DNA of 64,000 nucleotides from Aureimonas glaciei (GCF_014643375.1 NZ_BMJJ01000004.1:1-64000); one strand, 5' to 3'; counted from the stretch's first letter, positions 8,433-16,867 are shown. Notes: generated by a model from the letters alone, not told the origin. Translations and numbers: made by a program.

Positions 8433-8461
8433 ACCATCCGTGTGGATGTCATATGGATGGT
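8433..8461. promoter_or_regulatory. Candidate RHH operator
   Basis: ACCATCC (8433-8439) and GGATGGT (8455-8461) form a perfect 7-bp inverted repeat with a 15-base spacer that itself contains a further GGATGT. It lies 16 bases upstream of the start of the RHH regulator, where an autorepressor would bind. This is an inference from position and symmetry. Confidence 0.45.
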
Positions 8462-8705
8462 AGATGCTGCGGCGCAAGAGGCAGGAGGGTGTATCGCACA
8501 CGCTCGCCGGTTCTGCCGGCCGGGCACCCATGCGCTGCGCGCCCCGGCCGGACGGCGGTCACAGCCGGGCAGCTCGGCTCGGCAGTCGCGCTCGGGGCCA
8601 TGGTATCCCGCTTCGGACGGGTCTAGTGTGGAGAGCCGCCTTTGTGCGCGGCGGCCGGCCGGGGCTTCGGCTCACGGGCTCGGCACCCTGCCGCGAAAGG
8701 CGCGA

Positions 8706-9239
8706 ATGAACAGCATCGGCAAGGTGGCCGCGAGACGGGCGGCCGCAGGGATGGCCTTCGGTGCGATCGGTTTCGGACTGTTTCTCGGCGCGGCTGCCGC
8801 ACGCGAGCCGGTCGGCTTCGACAGCGCGGGCGCGTTGCCGGGGACAATCGTCATCCGCACGACGGAGCGTCGGCTGTATCTGGTGCTCGGCGAGGGGAGG
8901 GCGCTCAGCTATCCCGTGGGGGTCGGGCGGGCCGACCGGCAGTGGACCGGTCTCTCTGCCATCACCGGAAAATACGTGCGGCCGAACTGGGCGCCGCCGG
9001 CCGCGGTCAAGCGGGACAGGCCGAGCCTTCCGGACATGATCCCCGGCGGGGCGCCCAATAACCCGATGGGCGTCGCGGCGATGACGCTGGCGGGAGGCGA
9101 ATACGCCATCCATGGCACCAATTCCCCGAAGTCGATCGGCGGTTTCGTTTCCTACGGCTGCATCAGGATGTTCAACGAGGACATCATCCATCTCTACGAC
9201 CGCGTGCGGGTGGGGACGCCGGTCCTCGTCACGCGATAG
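8706..9239 (+). CDS. L,D-transpeptidase (YkuD) with signal peptide
   Basis: A 177-residue periplasmic enzyme. The N-terminal signal is positively charged then hydrophobic (about residues 10-32, ending AAAAREP). The YkuD domain begins at TIVIRTTERRLYLVLGEG and carries the catalytic signature, His in YAIHGTN and Cys in SYGCIRM; the Ser-Tyr-Gly-Cys variant replaces the more common Ser-His-Gly-Cys. Such enzymes form 3-3 cross-links in peptidoglycan or attach proteins to it, which is common in Rhizobiales, where polar growth uses many L,D-transpeptidases. The ATG at 8706 follows AAAGGCGCGA. A second, more divergent YkuD protein lies at 36495. Confidence 0.9.
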   Translation: MNSIGKVAARRAAAGMAFGAIGFGLFLGAAAAREPVGFDSAGALPGTIVIRTTERRLYLVLGEGRALSYPVGVGRADRQWTGLSAITGKYVRPNWAPPAAVKRDRPSLPDMIPGGAPNNPMGVAAMTLAGGEYAIHGTNSPKSIGGFVSYGCIRMFNEDIIHLYDRVRVGTPVLVTR

Positions 9240-9334
9240 CGCCGTCGCCGTTCCGGGCAGGGCTGCCCGGCCATATCCGCTCATCCTTGCGTGTCGCCGA
9301 AGCGAGGCATCCTGCCTGACCGCCTCGGCCGGGG

Positions 9335-9973
9335 CTACAGCACCGTCATGAGGAGCGCGGGATAGATTTCCAGCGACGTGCCATAGCGGATGAAGCCGTG
9401 GCGGCGGAACTTGTTCATGAAAAAGCTGACCCGGGAGCGCGTCGTGCCGATCATTTCGGCCAGCGTTTCCTGGCTGATCCTGGCGGTGATGGGCACCGGG
9501 CCCTCTTCGTTGGCGGCATTGGCCAGCAGCAGCAATGCGCGGGCGAGACGCTTCTCGCTCGGATTGAACAGATGATCGATCAGGTCTTCCTCGCTGCGGA
9601 TGGCGCGCCTCAGCATGTGGGCCAGGAAGATGTCGGAAAAGCCGGGTTCCGTGGCCAGAAGCTGCGCAAAGGCGGACCGTTCGACCGAGACCAGTTCGCA
9701 ATCGGTCATGGCGGTGGCAGAGGTGGCGCGAAAGCCCTGACCCACCAGGCAGGCCTCTCCGAAAAAACCGCCGGCGACGATCACCGCGACCACGGCATCC
9801 CTTCCCTCCGCGGATGCGGCGACGATCTTCACATGGCCGCGGGTCACGTAAAAGACCGCGTCCGCGGTGTCGCCCTGTTTGAAGATGGAGGCGTTTTTCC
9901 GGTAGGCGGCGGCCATACGGCTCTTCATGGGATCGCCCGACGATGGCTTCACGCCTGACGCTCTCCCAACCAT
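9335..9973 (-). CDS. Crp/Fnr-family transcriptional regulator
   Basis: A 212-residue regulator with a cyclic-nucleotide-binding-like beta-roll (IFKQGDTADAVFYVTRGHVKI, then GGFFGEACLVG) and a C-terminal winged helix-turn-helix (RISQETLAEMIGTTRSRVSFFMNKFRR). There is no N-terminal cysteine cluster, so it is not an FNR-type iron-sulfur sensor; the ligand is unknown. The HTH recognition helix TRSRVSFF resembles regulators found in rhizobia that respond to stress or redox state. I chose the ATG at 9973 with GAGACCGGAC upstream; a GTG four codons earlier is also possible. It is divergent from the autotransporter gene, with a palindrome between them, so local control of that adhesin is plausible. 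Confidence 0.85.
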   Translation of the reverse strand: MVGRASGVKPSSGDPMKSRMAAAYRKNASIFKQGDTADAVFYVTRGHVKIVAASAEGRDAVVAVIVAGGFFGEACLVGQGFRATSATAMTDCELVSVERSAFAQLLATEPGFSDIFLAHMLRRAIRSEEDLIDHLFNPSEKRLARALLLLANAANEEGPVPITARISQETLAEMIGTTRSRVSFFMNKFRRHGFIRYGTSLEIYPALLMTVL

Positions 9974-10032
9974 GTCCGGTCTCACAGTATCAGTCTAATC
10001 GGTCTCTGACGGCTGAAACTTTTTTTCTACAG

Positions 10033-10048
10033 TGATCAATTTGGATCA
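10033..10048. promoter_or_regulatory. Palindrome in the Crp/Fnr-autotransporter divergent region
   Basis: TGATC-AATTTG-GATCA is a perfect 5-bp inverted repeat with a 6-base centre. It overlaps the putative -35 element of the autotransporter promoter. The TGA to TCA distance (10 bases) differs from classical FNR/FixK boxes (6), so it would be a variant site if the neighbouring regulator binds it. Confidence 0.45.
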
Positions 10049-10070
10049 TATCCCTTGAAGAAAATATAAT
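10041..10070 (+). promoter_or_regulatory. Putative sigma-70-type promoter of the autotransporter
   Basis: A perfect TATAAT occurs at 10065-10070, preceded at an 18-base distance by the weak -35 sequence TTGGAT. The surroundings are markedly AT-rich for this genome. The start codon is 34 bases further on. Confidence 0.6.
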
Positions 10071-10103
10071 AAACGAACCGGGATACAATGAATCGAGGAA
10101 GTT

Positions 10104-12278
10104 ATGAGCGCTTTTCTTTTTTCCCAAAAAATCATTTTCTCTACCTTAGCAATGGTCGTTGCTTCCGGCGGGGCCGCGCTCGGCGAGGATCTCAAGAGTT
10201 TTGCGATCCTCGCCGGATCGACGGTGACCAACACGGGCCCCAGCGTGATCAACGGCAATATCGGTCTCAGTCCGGGAACGGCGGTGGTCGGTTTCTTCTC
10301 CCCCGGGATCGTCACGGCGCCCTACACCATCCACGCCAATGACGGCGTCGCCATCCAGGCCCAGATCGATTTGACGAGCCAATACAACGCGCTCGCCAAT
10401 CGTCCGGCGACCGTCAACCTGACCGGCCAGGATCTCGCGGGCCTGACCCTGGCGCCCGGCGTCTACAATTACGACACCGCTGCCCAGCTCTCCGGGACGC
10501 TGACGCTCGACGCGCAGAACAATCCCAACGCGGTCTTCGTCGTCAACATCGGCAGCACGCTGATCACCGGCAGCGCCTCAGCCGTGGCGCTCGTCAACGG
10601 CGCCCAGGGCGCCAATGTCTACTTCGTCGTCGGCAGTTCGGCGACGCTGGGAACGGCGACGACGCTGGCCGGCAATATTCTGGCTCTGACCAGCATCACC
10701 TTGAACACCGGTGCCACCATCAACTGCGGTGCCGCGCTGGCGCGCAACGGGGCGGTCACCCTGGACACCAATACGATTTCCGTCTGCACCGTGGCGACCA
10801 CGCCGATCTCGGCCATCGTGGCGCCGGTCGGGACCGTTCCCGGCACGCCTGTGACGGGCGGCACGCCTGTGACAGGGGGCACACCGGTGACGGGCGGCAC
10901 GCCGGTGACGGGCGGCACGCCGGTGACAGGGGGCACGCCTGTGACAGGGGGCACGCCTGGACCAGCCGTGACCGTGACCCGACCCGCGACGAGCAACGAA
11001 CTCGCCGTCGCCGGCGGCATCGACGCCGCCGTCGTGGCCGGCAGCCGCGCACCGCTCGTCTTCGGCCTGCTGACCGCCTCGCAGGTGCTCGATGTCCTGA
11101 GCCAGTTGACCGGCGAGGTCGGCACCGCAGTCGGACCGGCCGGCCGCCAGGCGATGTCGGGCTTTCTGAACGAGGTCTTCAACCGGGTGAGCGGCGACCA
11201 GGGACCGTTTGCGGACAATCGCGGACCGGTCGCGCCCGTGCCGAACGACCAGATGATTCCCGCCAGCGAGCGTTTCGGCGCCGATCGGCCGGCCGGCCCG
11301 AGCGCGACGATCAGAGCCCTCGGCTACGGTCCAGAAGACGCCGCGCCGCTGCGGGCCATGGCCAGCATGGGGCCGAGCGAGGCGATGCCGTCGATCGTCC
11401 AGCCCGTCGACCGCCCGTGGAATGCCTGGGTCTCGGGCTATGGTTCGCAGACTCGGACCGACGGGAACAGTCGTATCGGCGCCAATGATCGCCAAGTCGA
11501 TACGGCCGGCTTTGCCGGCGGCGTCGACTATCTCGTCGATCCGGACCTGATGATCGGCGTCGCCCTCGGTGCCGGCCAAGCCAATTTCGGCCTTGCGGGC
11601 GGCAACGGCTATGGCAGCATCGATACGGTGCAGGCATCGGTCTACGGCCGGGCGAACTTCGATGCGGCCTATGTCGCGGCGGTCGTCGGCGTTGGCTATG
11701 GCGACGTGTCGACCGACCGCAGCCTGACGATCGGCACCACGGACCGCTACACGGCCGACTTCTCGACCTATGACATCGCCGGACAGATCGAGGCCGGCTA
11801 TCGCATCGACGTGCCCGACCTTCTTCCTTTGCCCGGCGCCGGCTGGGTGACGCCCTATGCCTCGCTGCAGGTGCAGACCTTCTTCATTCCCTCCTACAGC
11901 GAAGACTCCGCTCCCGCGGCCGCGCTGTTTGCCCTGGACTACGACTCGAGCACGACGACCTCGACCCGGACGGAGCTCGGCGCACGGTTCGGCCGCAGCA
12001 TCCCGCTCGACAGCGACGCCGTCCTGACCTTGCGCAGCCGTCTGGCCTGGGCCCATGACGAGGGCAACGATGCCACCGCGGATGTCAGCTTCCGAACGCT
12101 GCCGGGATCGAATTTCCGGGTCGATGGTACCGATGCGAATGGCGACTACCTCCTCGCCTCGGCCGGCGCCGAGGTGCGTTTCGCCAGCGGCTTTGCCGTC
12201 GGCGGCTTCTTCGACAGCGCGATTTCGCAGAACTCCCAGACCTTTTCCGGAACAGGGCGCCTGAGTTTCGCCTGGTAG
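10104..12278 (+). CDS. Autotransporter with ice-binding-like (DUF3494) passenger
   Basis: A 724-residue protein in three parts. After a signal peptide (about residues 1-27, ending AALGEDL), residues 28-235 match the DUF3494 ice-binding protein fold: FAILAGSTVTNTG, INGNIGLSPGTAV, DLAGLTLAPGVYNY and a late GNILALTSITLNTGATINC segment, which is the usual end of that domain. Residues about 247-285 are six GTPVTG repeats forming a flexible stalk. The last 300 residues are an autotransporter beta-barrel: WNAWVSGYGSQTRTDGN starts the barrel and the protein ends with GTGRLSFAW, a typical terminal aromatic strand. The passenger is thus displayed by type V secretion. DUF3494 domains in other bacteria bind ice or act in adhesion; ice binding here is inference. 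The divergent Crp/Fnr regulator may control it. Confidence 0.87.
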   Translation: MSAFLFSQKIIFSTLAMVVASGGAALGEDLKSFAILAGSTVTNTGPSVINGNIGLSPGTAVVGFFSPGIVTAPYTIHANDGVAIQAQIDLTSQYNALANRPATVNLTGQDLAGLTLAPGVYNYDTAAQLSGTLTLDAQNNPNAVFVVNIGSTLITGSASAVALVNGAQGANVYFVVGSSATLGTATTLAGNILALTSITLNTGATINCGAALARNGAVTLDTNTISVCTVATTPISAIVAPVGTVPGTPVTGGTPVTGGTPVTGGTPVTGGTPVTGGTPVTGGTPGPAVTVTRPATSNELAVAGGIDAAVVAGSRAPLVFGLLTASQVLDVLSQLTGEVGTAVGPAGRQAMSGFLNEVFNRVSGDQGPFADNRGPVAPVPNDQMIPASERFGADRPAGPSATIRALGYGPEDAAPLRAMASMGPSEAMPSIVQPVDRPWNAWVSGYGSQTRTDGNSRIGANDRQVDTAGFAGGVDYLVDPDLMIGVALGAGQANFGLAGGNGYGSIDTVQASVYGRANFDAAYVAAVVGVGYGDVSTDRSLTIGTTDRYTADFSTYDIAGQIEAGYRIDVPDLLPLPGAGWVTPYASLQVQTFFIPSYSEDSAPAAALFALDYDSSTTTSTRTELGARFGRSIPLDSDAVLTLRSRLAWAHDEGNDATADVSFRTLPGSNFRVDGTDANGDYLLASAGAEVRFASGFAVGGFFDSAISQNSQTFSGTGRLSFAW
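10842..10960 (+). repeat. 18-bp tandem repeat encoding GTPVTG stalk
   Basis: Six full 18-bp units (consensus GGCACGCCTGTGACGGGC) run from 10842 to 10949, followed by a partial seventh to 10960. Units differ at synonymous positions only. Because 18 is divisible by 3, unit gain or loss would change stalk length without breaking the frame. Confidence 0.92.
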
Positions 12279-12300
12279 GATCAATCTGCCGACTGGCGAG

Positions 12301-12328
12301 GAGGCGTTCCCAGCGACGCCTCCGCACC
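12301..12328. terminator. Possible terminator hairpin after the autotransporter
   Basis: GGAGGCGT and ACGCCTCC form an 8-bp stem around an 8-base loop, about 25 bases after the stop. There is no T-run, so termination there may be weak or depend on other factors. The remaining bases to 12574 show no gene. Confidence 0.4.
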
Positions 12329-12574
12329 ACAGCCGACGCCGCGCCGTCGCGGGGAGGAGGGTTCCGGTCGTCGGACCCGCCTTGCTCCGGGCGCGTCGGC
12401 GGCCCGTTAGCGGGGCCGGCCAACGCCGGTTATGGGCGAGCCGGATCGCCATTTCGGGCTGTCGACAGGCAAGTTTGCCGGCCCGCCCTGTTCCGCTGCC
12501 GACGCCGCCGGTCTATCACCGCTCCATTCGGGGCGGCCGGGCCGGGCTCGCGCCTCACTCGGGGGAGGGCAGTG

Positions 12575-13834
12575 ATGATCGACGATACCAAGCTTCAGGC
12601 CACCGATGCGCCGCCCGGCGCGCTGTCGGGCCTGCGCGTTCTCGACATGTCGCGGGTTCTGGCCGGGCCCTGGGTCGGGCAGACGCTCGGCGATCTCGGT
12701 GCCGAGGTGGTCAAGGTTGAGCGCCCCGAAGCTGGCGACGACACGCGCGGCTGGGGACCGCCCTATCTGCGCGATGCCGAGGGCCGCGAGACCGACGTCG
12801 CCGCCTATTTCCTCTGCGCCAACCGCAACAAGAAGTCGGTGACGATCGACATCGCCCGGCCGGAGGGCCAGGCGCTGATCCGCCGCCTCGCCGCCATGTC
12901 GGACATCCTCATCGAAAACTACAAGGTCGGTGGCCTCCAGAAGTACGGCCTCGACTATGCGAGCCTGAGTGCGCTGAACCCGCGGCTGATCTACTGTTCG
13001 ATCACCGGCTTCGGCCAGACCGGCCCCTATGCCGGGCGGGCGGGCTACGATTTCCTGATCCAGGCGATGGGCGGCCTGATGAGCATTACCGGCGCGCCGG
13101 ACGGCGCCCCCGGCGGCGGGCCGCAGAAGGTCGGCGTCGCCATCACCGACGTCGTCACCGGCCTCTATGCGACGATCGGCATCCTCGCCGCGGTCAATGC
13201 CCGGCACGCCACCGGGAAGGGGCAGCATCTCGACATCGCGCTTCTCGATGCGCAGGTGGCGAGCCTCGCCAACCAGACCTCGAGCTATCTGGCGGGCGGC
13301 GTCACGCCCGGGCGGCTCGGCAACGCCCATCCCAGCATCGTGCCCTATCAGAGTTTTGCCACGCAGGATGGCGCGATGATCGTCGCCGTCGGCAATGACG
13401 GGCAGTTCGCCCGGCTCGCCGAGGCTTTCGGCCATCCCGAGTGGAGCCTCGACAAGCGCTTCGCGACCAACCGCGCACGAGTGGAAAACCGGGCCGTGCT
13501 CGTGCCGCTGCTCGAGGCGGTGACGGTCTTGCGCGAGACGGGCGCCTGGGTCGCGGCGCTGGAGGCGGTGGGCGTGCCCTGCGGCCCGGTCAACACGATC
13601 GCCGAGGTGTTCGCCGATCCGCAGGTTCAGGCGCGCGGCCTCAAGGTGGAGGTCCCGCATCCGGACGCCGGGACGGTGTCGCTCGTCGCCAGTCCCTTGC
13701 GCCTTTCCGCGACGCCGGTTCGCTACGACCACGCGCCGCCGGCGCTCGGTGCCGACACCGGTGGCGTTCTGGAGGGCTGGCTGGGCCTCAGTGAAGCGGA
13801 GATCGCCGAGCTCAGGGACGCGAAGATCGTCTGA
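12575..13834 (+). CDS. Class III acyl-CoA transferase (CaiB/BaiF)
   Basis: A 419-residue enzyme of the family III CoA-transferases, which move CoA between carboxylic acids by an Asp-bound mixed anhydride. The N-terminal motif LRVLDMSRVLAGPWVGQTLGDLGAEVVKVE, conserved SVTIDI, ITGFGQTGPYAGRAGYDFLIQAMGGLMSITG and VGVAITDVVTGLYA are all present, with the catalytic Asp expected within GYDFLIQAMG (around residue 170). Length is normal. Substrates of this family range over oxalate, carnitine, succinate, mesaconate and bile acids, and none can be chosen here. GGGGGAGGG lies 5 bases before the ATG at 12575; a GTG immediately before it is a possible alternative. It stands alone between the autotransporter and the polyprenyl-sugar operon. 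Confidence 0.9.
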   Translation: MIDDTKLQATDAPPGALSGLRVLDMSRVLAGPWVGQTLGDLGAEVVKVERPEAGDDTRGWGPPYLRDAEGRETDVAAYFLCANRNKKSVTIDIARPEGQALIRRLAAMSDILIENYKVGGLQKYGLDYASLSALNPRLIYCSITGFGQTGPYAGRAGYDFLIQAMGGLMSITGAPDGAPGGGPQKVGVAITDVVTGLYATIGILAAVNARHATGKGQHLDIALLDAQVASLANQTSSYLAGGVTPGRLGNAHPSIVPYQSFATQDGAMIVAVGNDGQFARLAEAFGHPEWSLDKRFATNRARVENRAVLVPLLEAVTVLRETGAWVAALEAVGVPCGPVNTIAEVFADPQVQARGLKVEVPHPDAGTVSLVASPLRLSATPVRYDHAPPALGADTGGVLEGWLGLSEAEIAELRDAKIV

Positions 13835-14055
13835 CGACGCGCCAAAAGGGTCGCGCGGCGCGGCGTGTCGGCCTGCCGGGCAACAGGCGGCGGGCCTGAA
13901 AATCAAGCGAAGGTAATGATCATCTAACCATAGCGTGCATTTCGGGCTCCGCGATGCCTCAACGTCAGCTGGATTCACCGGGACGAAAGACCCTTTCGTC
14001 TACGGTGCGACCATGGAGCCGGGTCTGCCTCGGCTTGCGGCGCAGGAGCAGTCCG

Positions 14056-15492
14056 ATGGACGTGCGGGTGGAGAACCATCGACCTCTCTATGTCGATCTC
14101 GATGGGACCCTGATCAAGACCGATCTTCTTTGGGAGTCGCTGTTCCTGCTGGCACGCCAGGCGCCCGGCGCGCTGTGGCGGGTGCCGTTCTGGCTCGCGC
14201 GCGGCAAGGCCTGCCTGAAGGCCGAAATCGCCAAGCGGATCGTCCTCGACGCTTCTTTGCTGCCCTATCGCGAAGGCGTCGTCGAGCAGATGCAGGCCGC
14301 CAGCGCTGCCGGGCGTCGCGTCGTCCTGGCGACGGCCGCCAATGAACGCCTGGCCGGCGCGATCGCCGATCATCTCGGCGTCTTCGACGCGGTGATGGCC
14401 AGCGACGACACCGTCAATCTCTCCGCCGAGCGCAAGCTGGAGCGGATCGTCGCCGAGGAGGACGTCGGCGGCTTCGACTACATCGGCAATTCCCGCCACG
14501 ATGTGTGCCTGTTCGACGCCGCCGCCGAGGCGACCGTGGTGGCGCCCGACCGAGCCGCCGCACAATGGGGCCGGGCCGCGGGCGCCACGACGATCGACGC
14601 GGGCGGCCGCGATCTCGTCCGCAACTGTCTGAAGGCGATGCGCCCGCACCAGTGGACGAAGAACGTTCTGGTCGTGGTGCCGCTCGTCCTGTCGCACGAG
14701 TATTTCGAGATGCAGCGGCTGGTCGCCGCGATCATCGCCTTCCTCTGCTTCTCCTTCGCGGCTTCCTCCGTCTACATCTTCAACGACCTCCTGGATCTCG
14801 CCTCGGACCGCCGTCACCGGACCAAGCGGCTGAGGCCCTTCGCCTGCGGCTCGGTGCCGATCCCGGTGGGCCTGGCGCTCGCCGGCGGGCTGCTCCTAGT
14901 CGCCACACTCCTGTCCTTCACCCTCGATCCGCTGTTCCAGCTCGTGCTGTTCGGCTACTTCCTCATGACGACGCTCTATTCCTTCTCGCTGAAGCGCATG
15001 CTGCTCCTCGACGTTCTGACGCTGGCGGCTCTCTATACGGTGCGCATCATCGCCGGATCGGTGGCGGCCGACATCGAGGCGTCGTTCTGGCTGATGGCGT
15101 TTTCGATCTTCTTCTTTCTGTCGCTGGCGCTGGTCAAGCGCTTCACCGAGTTGCTGGAATTCGGCGCCGGGGCGGACCGGGCGACGACCGGACGCGGCTA
15201 TCGCGACGTCGATCTCGACACGCTGGGTCAGGCCGGCATGAGCGCGGGCTTCGCCGCCGTCCTGGTGCTGGCGCTCTACATCGACTCGGTGGAGATCCGG
15301 GACCTCTACGACCTGCCGTGGATGCTGTGGCCGCTCTGCCCGCTGGTGCTCTACATCATCGTCCGTATCTGGATCCTCGCCCGTCGCAACGAGATGCACG
15401 AGGATCCCGTGGTGTTCATCCTGCGCGACTGGCGCAGCCAGATCATGATCGCAGCCGGCGCTCTCATGTTCATCGCGGCGGCCTATGTCTGA
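14056..15492 (+). CDS. HAD phosphatase-UbiA prenyltransferase fusion (DPPR-synthase-like)
   Basis: A 478-residue two-domain membrane protein. Residues 10-195 are a HAD hydrolase: YVDLDGTLIKTDLLWESL, the T/S motif ATAAN and GFDYIGNSRHD near the end. Residues about 200-478 are a UbiA prenyltransferase with eight or so hydrophobic segments. The polyprenyl/PRPP site motif IFNDLLDLASDRRHRTKRLRP (N-D-x3-D-x4-D-R, then R-P) matches decaprenyl-phosphate phosphoribosyltransferases such as Mycobacterium Rv3806c. The likely reaction is transfer of 5-phosphoribose from PRPP to a polyprenyl phosphate. The HAD domain could remove the 5-phosphate, a step done by a separate phosphatase in mycobacteria; that is inference. 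The ATG at 14056 follows AGGAGCAGTCC. Its stop overlaps the next gene by 8 bases. Confidence 0.84.
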   Translation: MDVRVENHRPLYVDLDGTLIKTDLLWESLFLLARQAPGALWRVPFWLARGKACLKAEIAKRIVLDASLLPYREGVVEQMQAASAAGRRVVLATAANERLAGAIADHLGVFDAVMASDDTVNLSAERKLERIVAEEDVGGFDYIGNSRHDVCLFDAAAEATVVAPDRAAAQWGRAAGATTIDAGGRDLVRNCLKAMRPHQWTKNVLVVVPLVLSHEYFEMQRLVAAIIAFLCFSFAASSVYIFNDLLDLASDRRHRTKRLRPFACGSVPIPVGLALAGGLLLVATLLSFTLDPLFQLVLFGYFLMTTLYSFSLKRMLLLDVLTLAALYTVRIIAGSVAADIEASFWLMAFSIFFFLSLALVKRFTELLEFGAGADRATTGRGYRDVDLDTLGQAGMSAGFAAVLVLALYIDSVEIRDLYDLPWMLWPLCPLVLYIIVRIWILARRNEMHEDPVVFILRDWRSQIMIAAGALMFIAAAYV

Positions 15493-16867
15493 GCGCGGCC
15501 TGTCGAGTTGGGGGCGGACCTTTCCCGATCGCGGCCGGCGCGCGGTGCCGGCGTCCCGCTTCGATTGGTCTGAAAAGACCGCGACTGACGCCTTCCTGCC
15601 CTATGGCAACGGCCGGTCCTATGGCGACAGCTGTCTCAACCACGCGGGAACGCTGATCGACAGCCGCCGTGCCGACGCTGTTCTGGCGTTCGACGCCAAG
15701 ACGGGGCTCCTCACCGCCGAGGCCGGCATCCTGCTCTCGGCGATCACGCGCCTCGTTGCGCCGCAGGGCTGGTTCCTGCCGGTCACGCCCGGCACGCAGT
15801 TCGTCACGCTCGGCGGGGCGATCGCCAACGACGTGCACGGCAAGAACCATCACCGCCGCGGGAGCTTTGGCTGCTGGGTGCGGAGCGTCGATCTGGAACG
15901 CTCGGACCGCGGCGTGAGTCTCTGCACGCCCTCGCAGAATGCCGAGCTCTTCAAGGCCACGATCGGCGGCATGGGTCTCACCGGCCTCGTGCGCAGCGCC
16001 ACGATCCAGCTCCTGAAGGTGCCGTCGCTGACCATCGACGAGACGACGACCCGCTTCGACCGGCTGGCCGACTATTTCGACCTCGCCGAGGAAGCCGACG
16101 AGCGGCACGAATATGCCGTCGCCTGGATCGACTCGCTGAGCCGCGGGACCTCGTTCGGCCGCGGCCATCTGATTGCCGGCGATCATGCGGCCACGGGCGA
16201 CAGCGAGGGCATCGCGCGGCCGCCGCTGCTGCGCGTGCCGTTCACGCCGCCGGTCAGTCCGCTCCGCGGCTGGCCGCTGCGCGCCTTCAACGAGGCCTAT
16301 TTTCACAAGGCACCTTCGGGGACAAGCCGGCGGCAGGTCGGCTTCGACGGCTTCTTCTATCCGCTCGACCGGATCGGCCAGTGGAACCGGCTCTATGGCC
16401 CGAAAGGGCTGCACCAGCACCAGAGCCTCGTTCCCTTCGCCGATGCCAAGGCGGTCATCGGCGAACTGCTCGCCTGCGCCGGGGCACACGGGCAGGGGTC
16501 CTTCCTGACGGTGCTGAAGCGCTTCGGTGCGGTGGAAAGCCCCGGTCTGCTGTCCTTCCCGCGCCCCGGCTACACGCTCACCCTCGACTTTCCGCATCGG
16601 GGCAAGAAAACACTCGAGATGCTGGCGGCGCTCGATGCGATCACGCTCGCCGCCGGCGGCCGGATCAATCCCTACAAGGACTCGCGCATGACGGCCGAAA
16701 CCTTCGCGGCGGGCTTTCCTGGCTGGCGGGCGCTGGAAAGGCTGCGCGATCCGGCGATCCTGTCCGACTTCTGGCGCCGGACCGCGCTCGTTCTGCCGCC
16801 CGAAGCCGTGGCCGCGTGGCCGGCAGACGATGGGTTCCGCAAGGGCCGATCGAGCCTGCCGGCCTGA
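15485..16867 (+). CDS. DprE1-like FAD-dependent polyprenylphosphoryl-ribose 2-oxidase
   Basis: A 460-residue flavoprotein of the VAO/PCMH fold. The FAD motif region is PYGNGRSYGDSCLN near residue 40, followed by PGTQFVTLGGAIANDVHGKN around residue 100 with the conserved His. The C-terminal part contains SFLTVLKRFG, GYTLTLDFP and NPYKDSRMTAETFAAGFP, closely matching Mycobacterium DprE1 around its active-site Lys418 and Cys387. In DprE1 the family oxidises decaprenylphosphoryl ribose at C2 during epimerisation to arabinose. Here the position of Cys387 holds Thr (GYTLTLDFP against the remembered GWNICVDFP). It overlaps the upstream UbiA gene by 8 bases, and the ATG is confirmed by that overlap. 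A 129-base gap separates it from the next gene of the operon. Confidence 0.85.
   Translation: MSERGLSSWGRTFPDRGRRAVPASRFDWSEKTATDAFLPYGNGRSYGDSCLNHAGTLIDSRRADAVLAFDAKTGLLTAEAGILLSAITRLVAPQGWFLPVTPGTQFVTLGGAIANDVHGKNHHRRGSFGCWVRSVDLERSDRGVSLCTPSQNAELFKATIGGMGLTGLVRSATIQLLKVPSLTIDETTTRFDRLADYFDLAEEADERHEYAVAWIDSLSRGTSFGRGHLIAGDHAATGDSEGIARPPLLRVPFTPPVSPLRGWPLRAFNEAYFHKAPSGTSRRQVGFDGFFYPLDRIGQWNRLYGPKGLHQHQSLVPFADAKAVIGELLACAGAHGQGSFLTVLKRFGAVESPGLLSFPRPGYTLTLDFPHRGKKTLEMLAALDAITLAAGGRINPYKDSRMTAETFAAGFPGWRALERLRDPAILSDFWRRTALVLPPEAVAAWPADDGFRKGRSSLPA

Noticed and set aside
10033-10048. Standard FNR/FixK box
   Set aside because: The half-sites TGA and TCA are 10 bases apart, not the 6 of TTGAT-N4-ATCAA, and the divergent regulator lacks the FNR cysteines.
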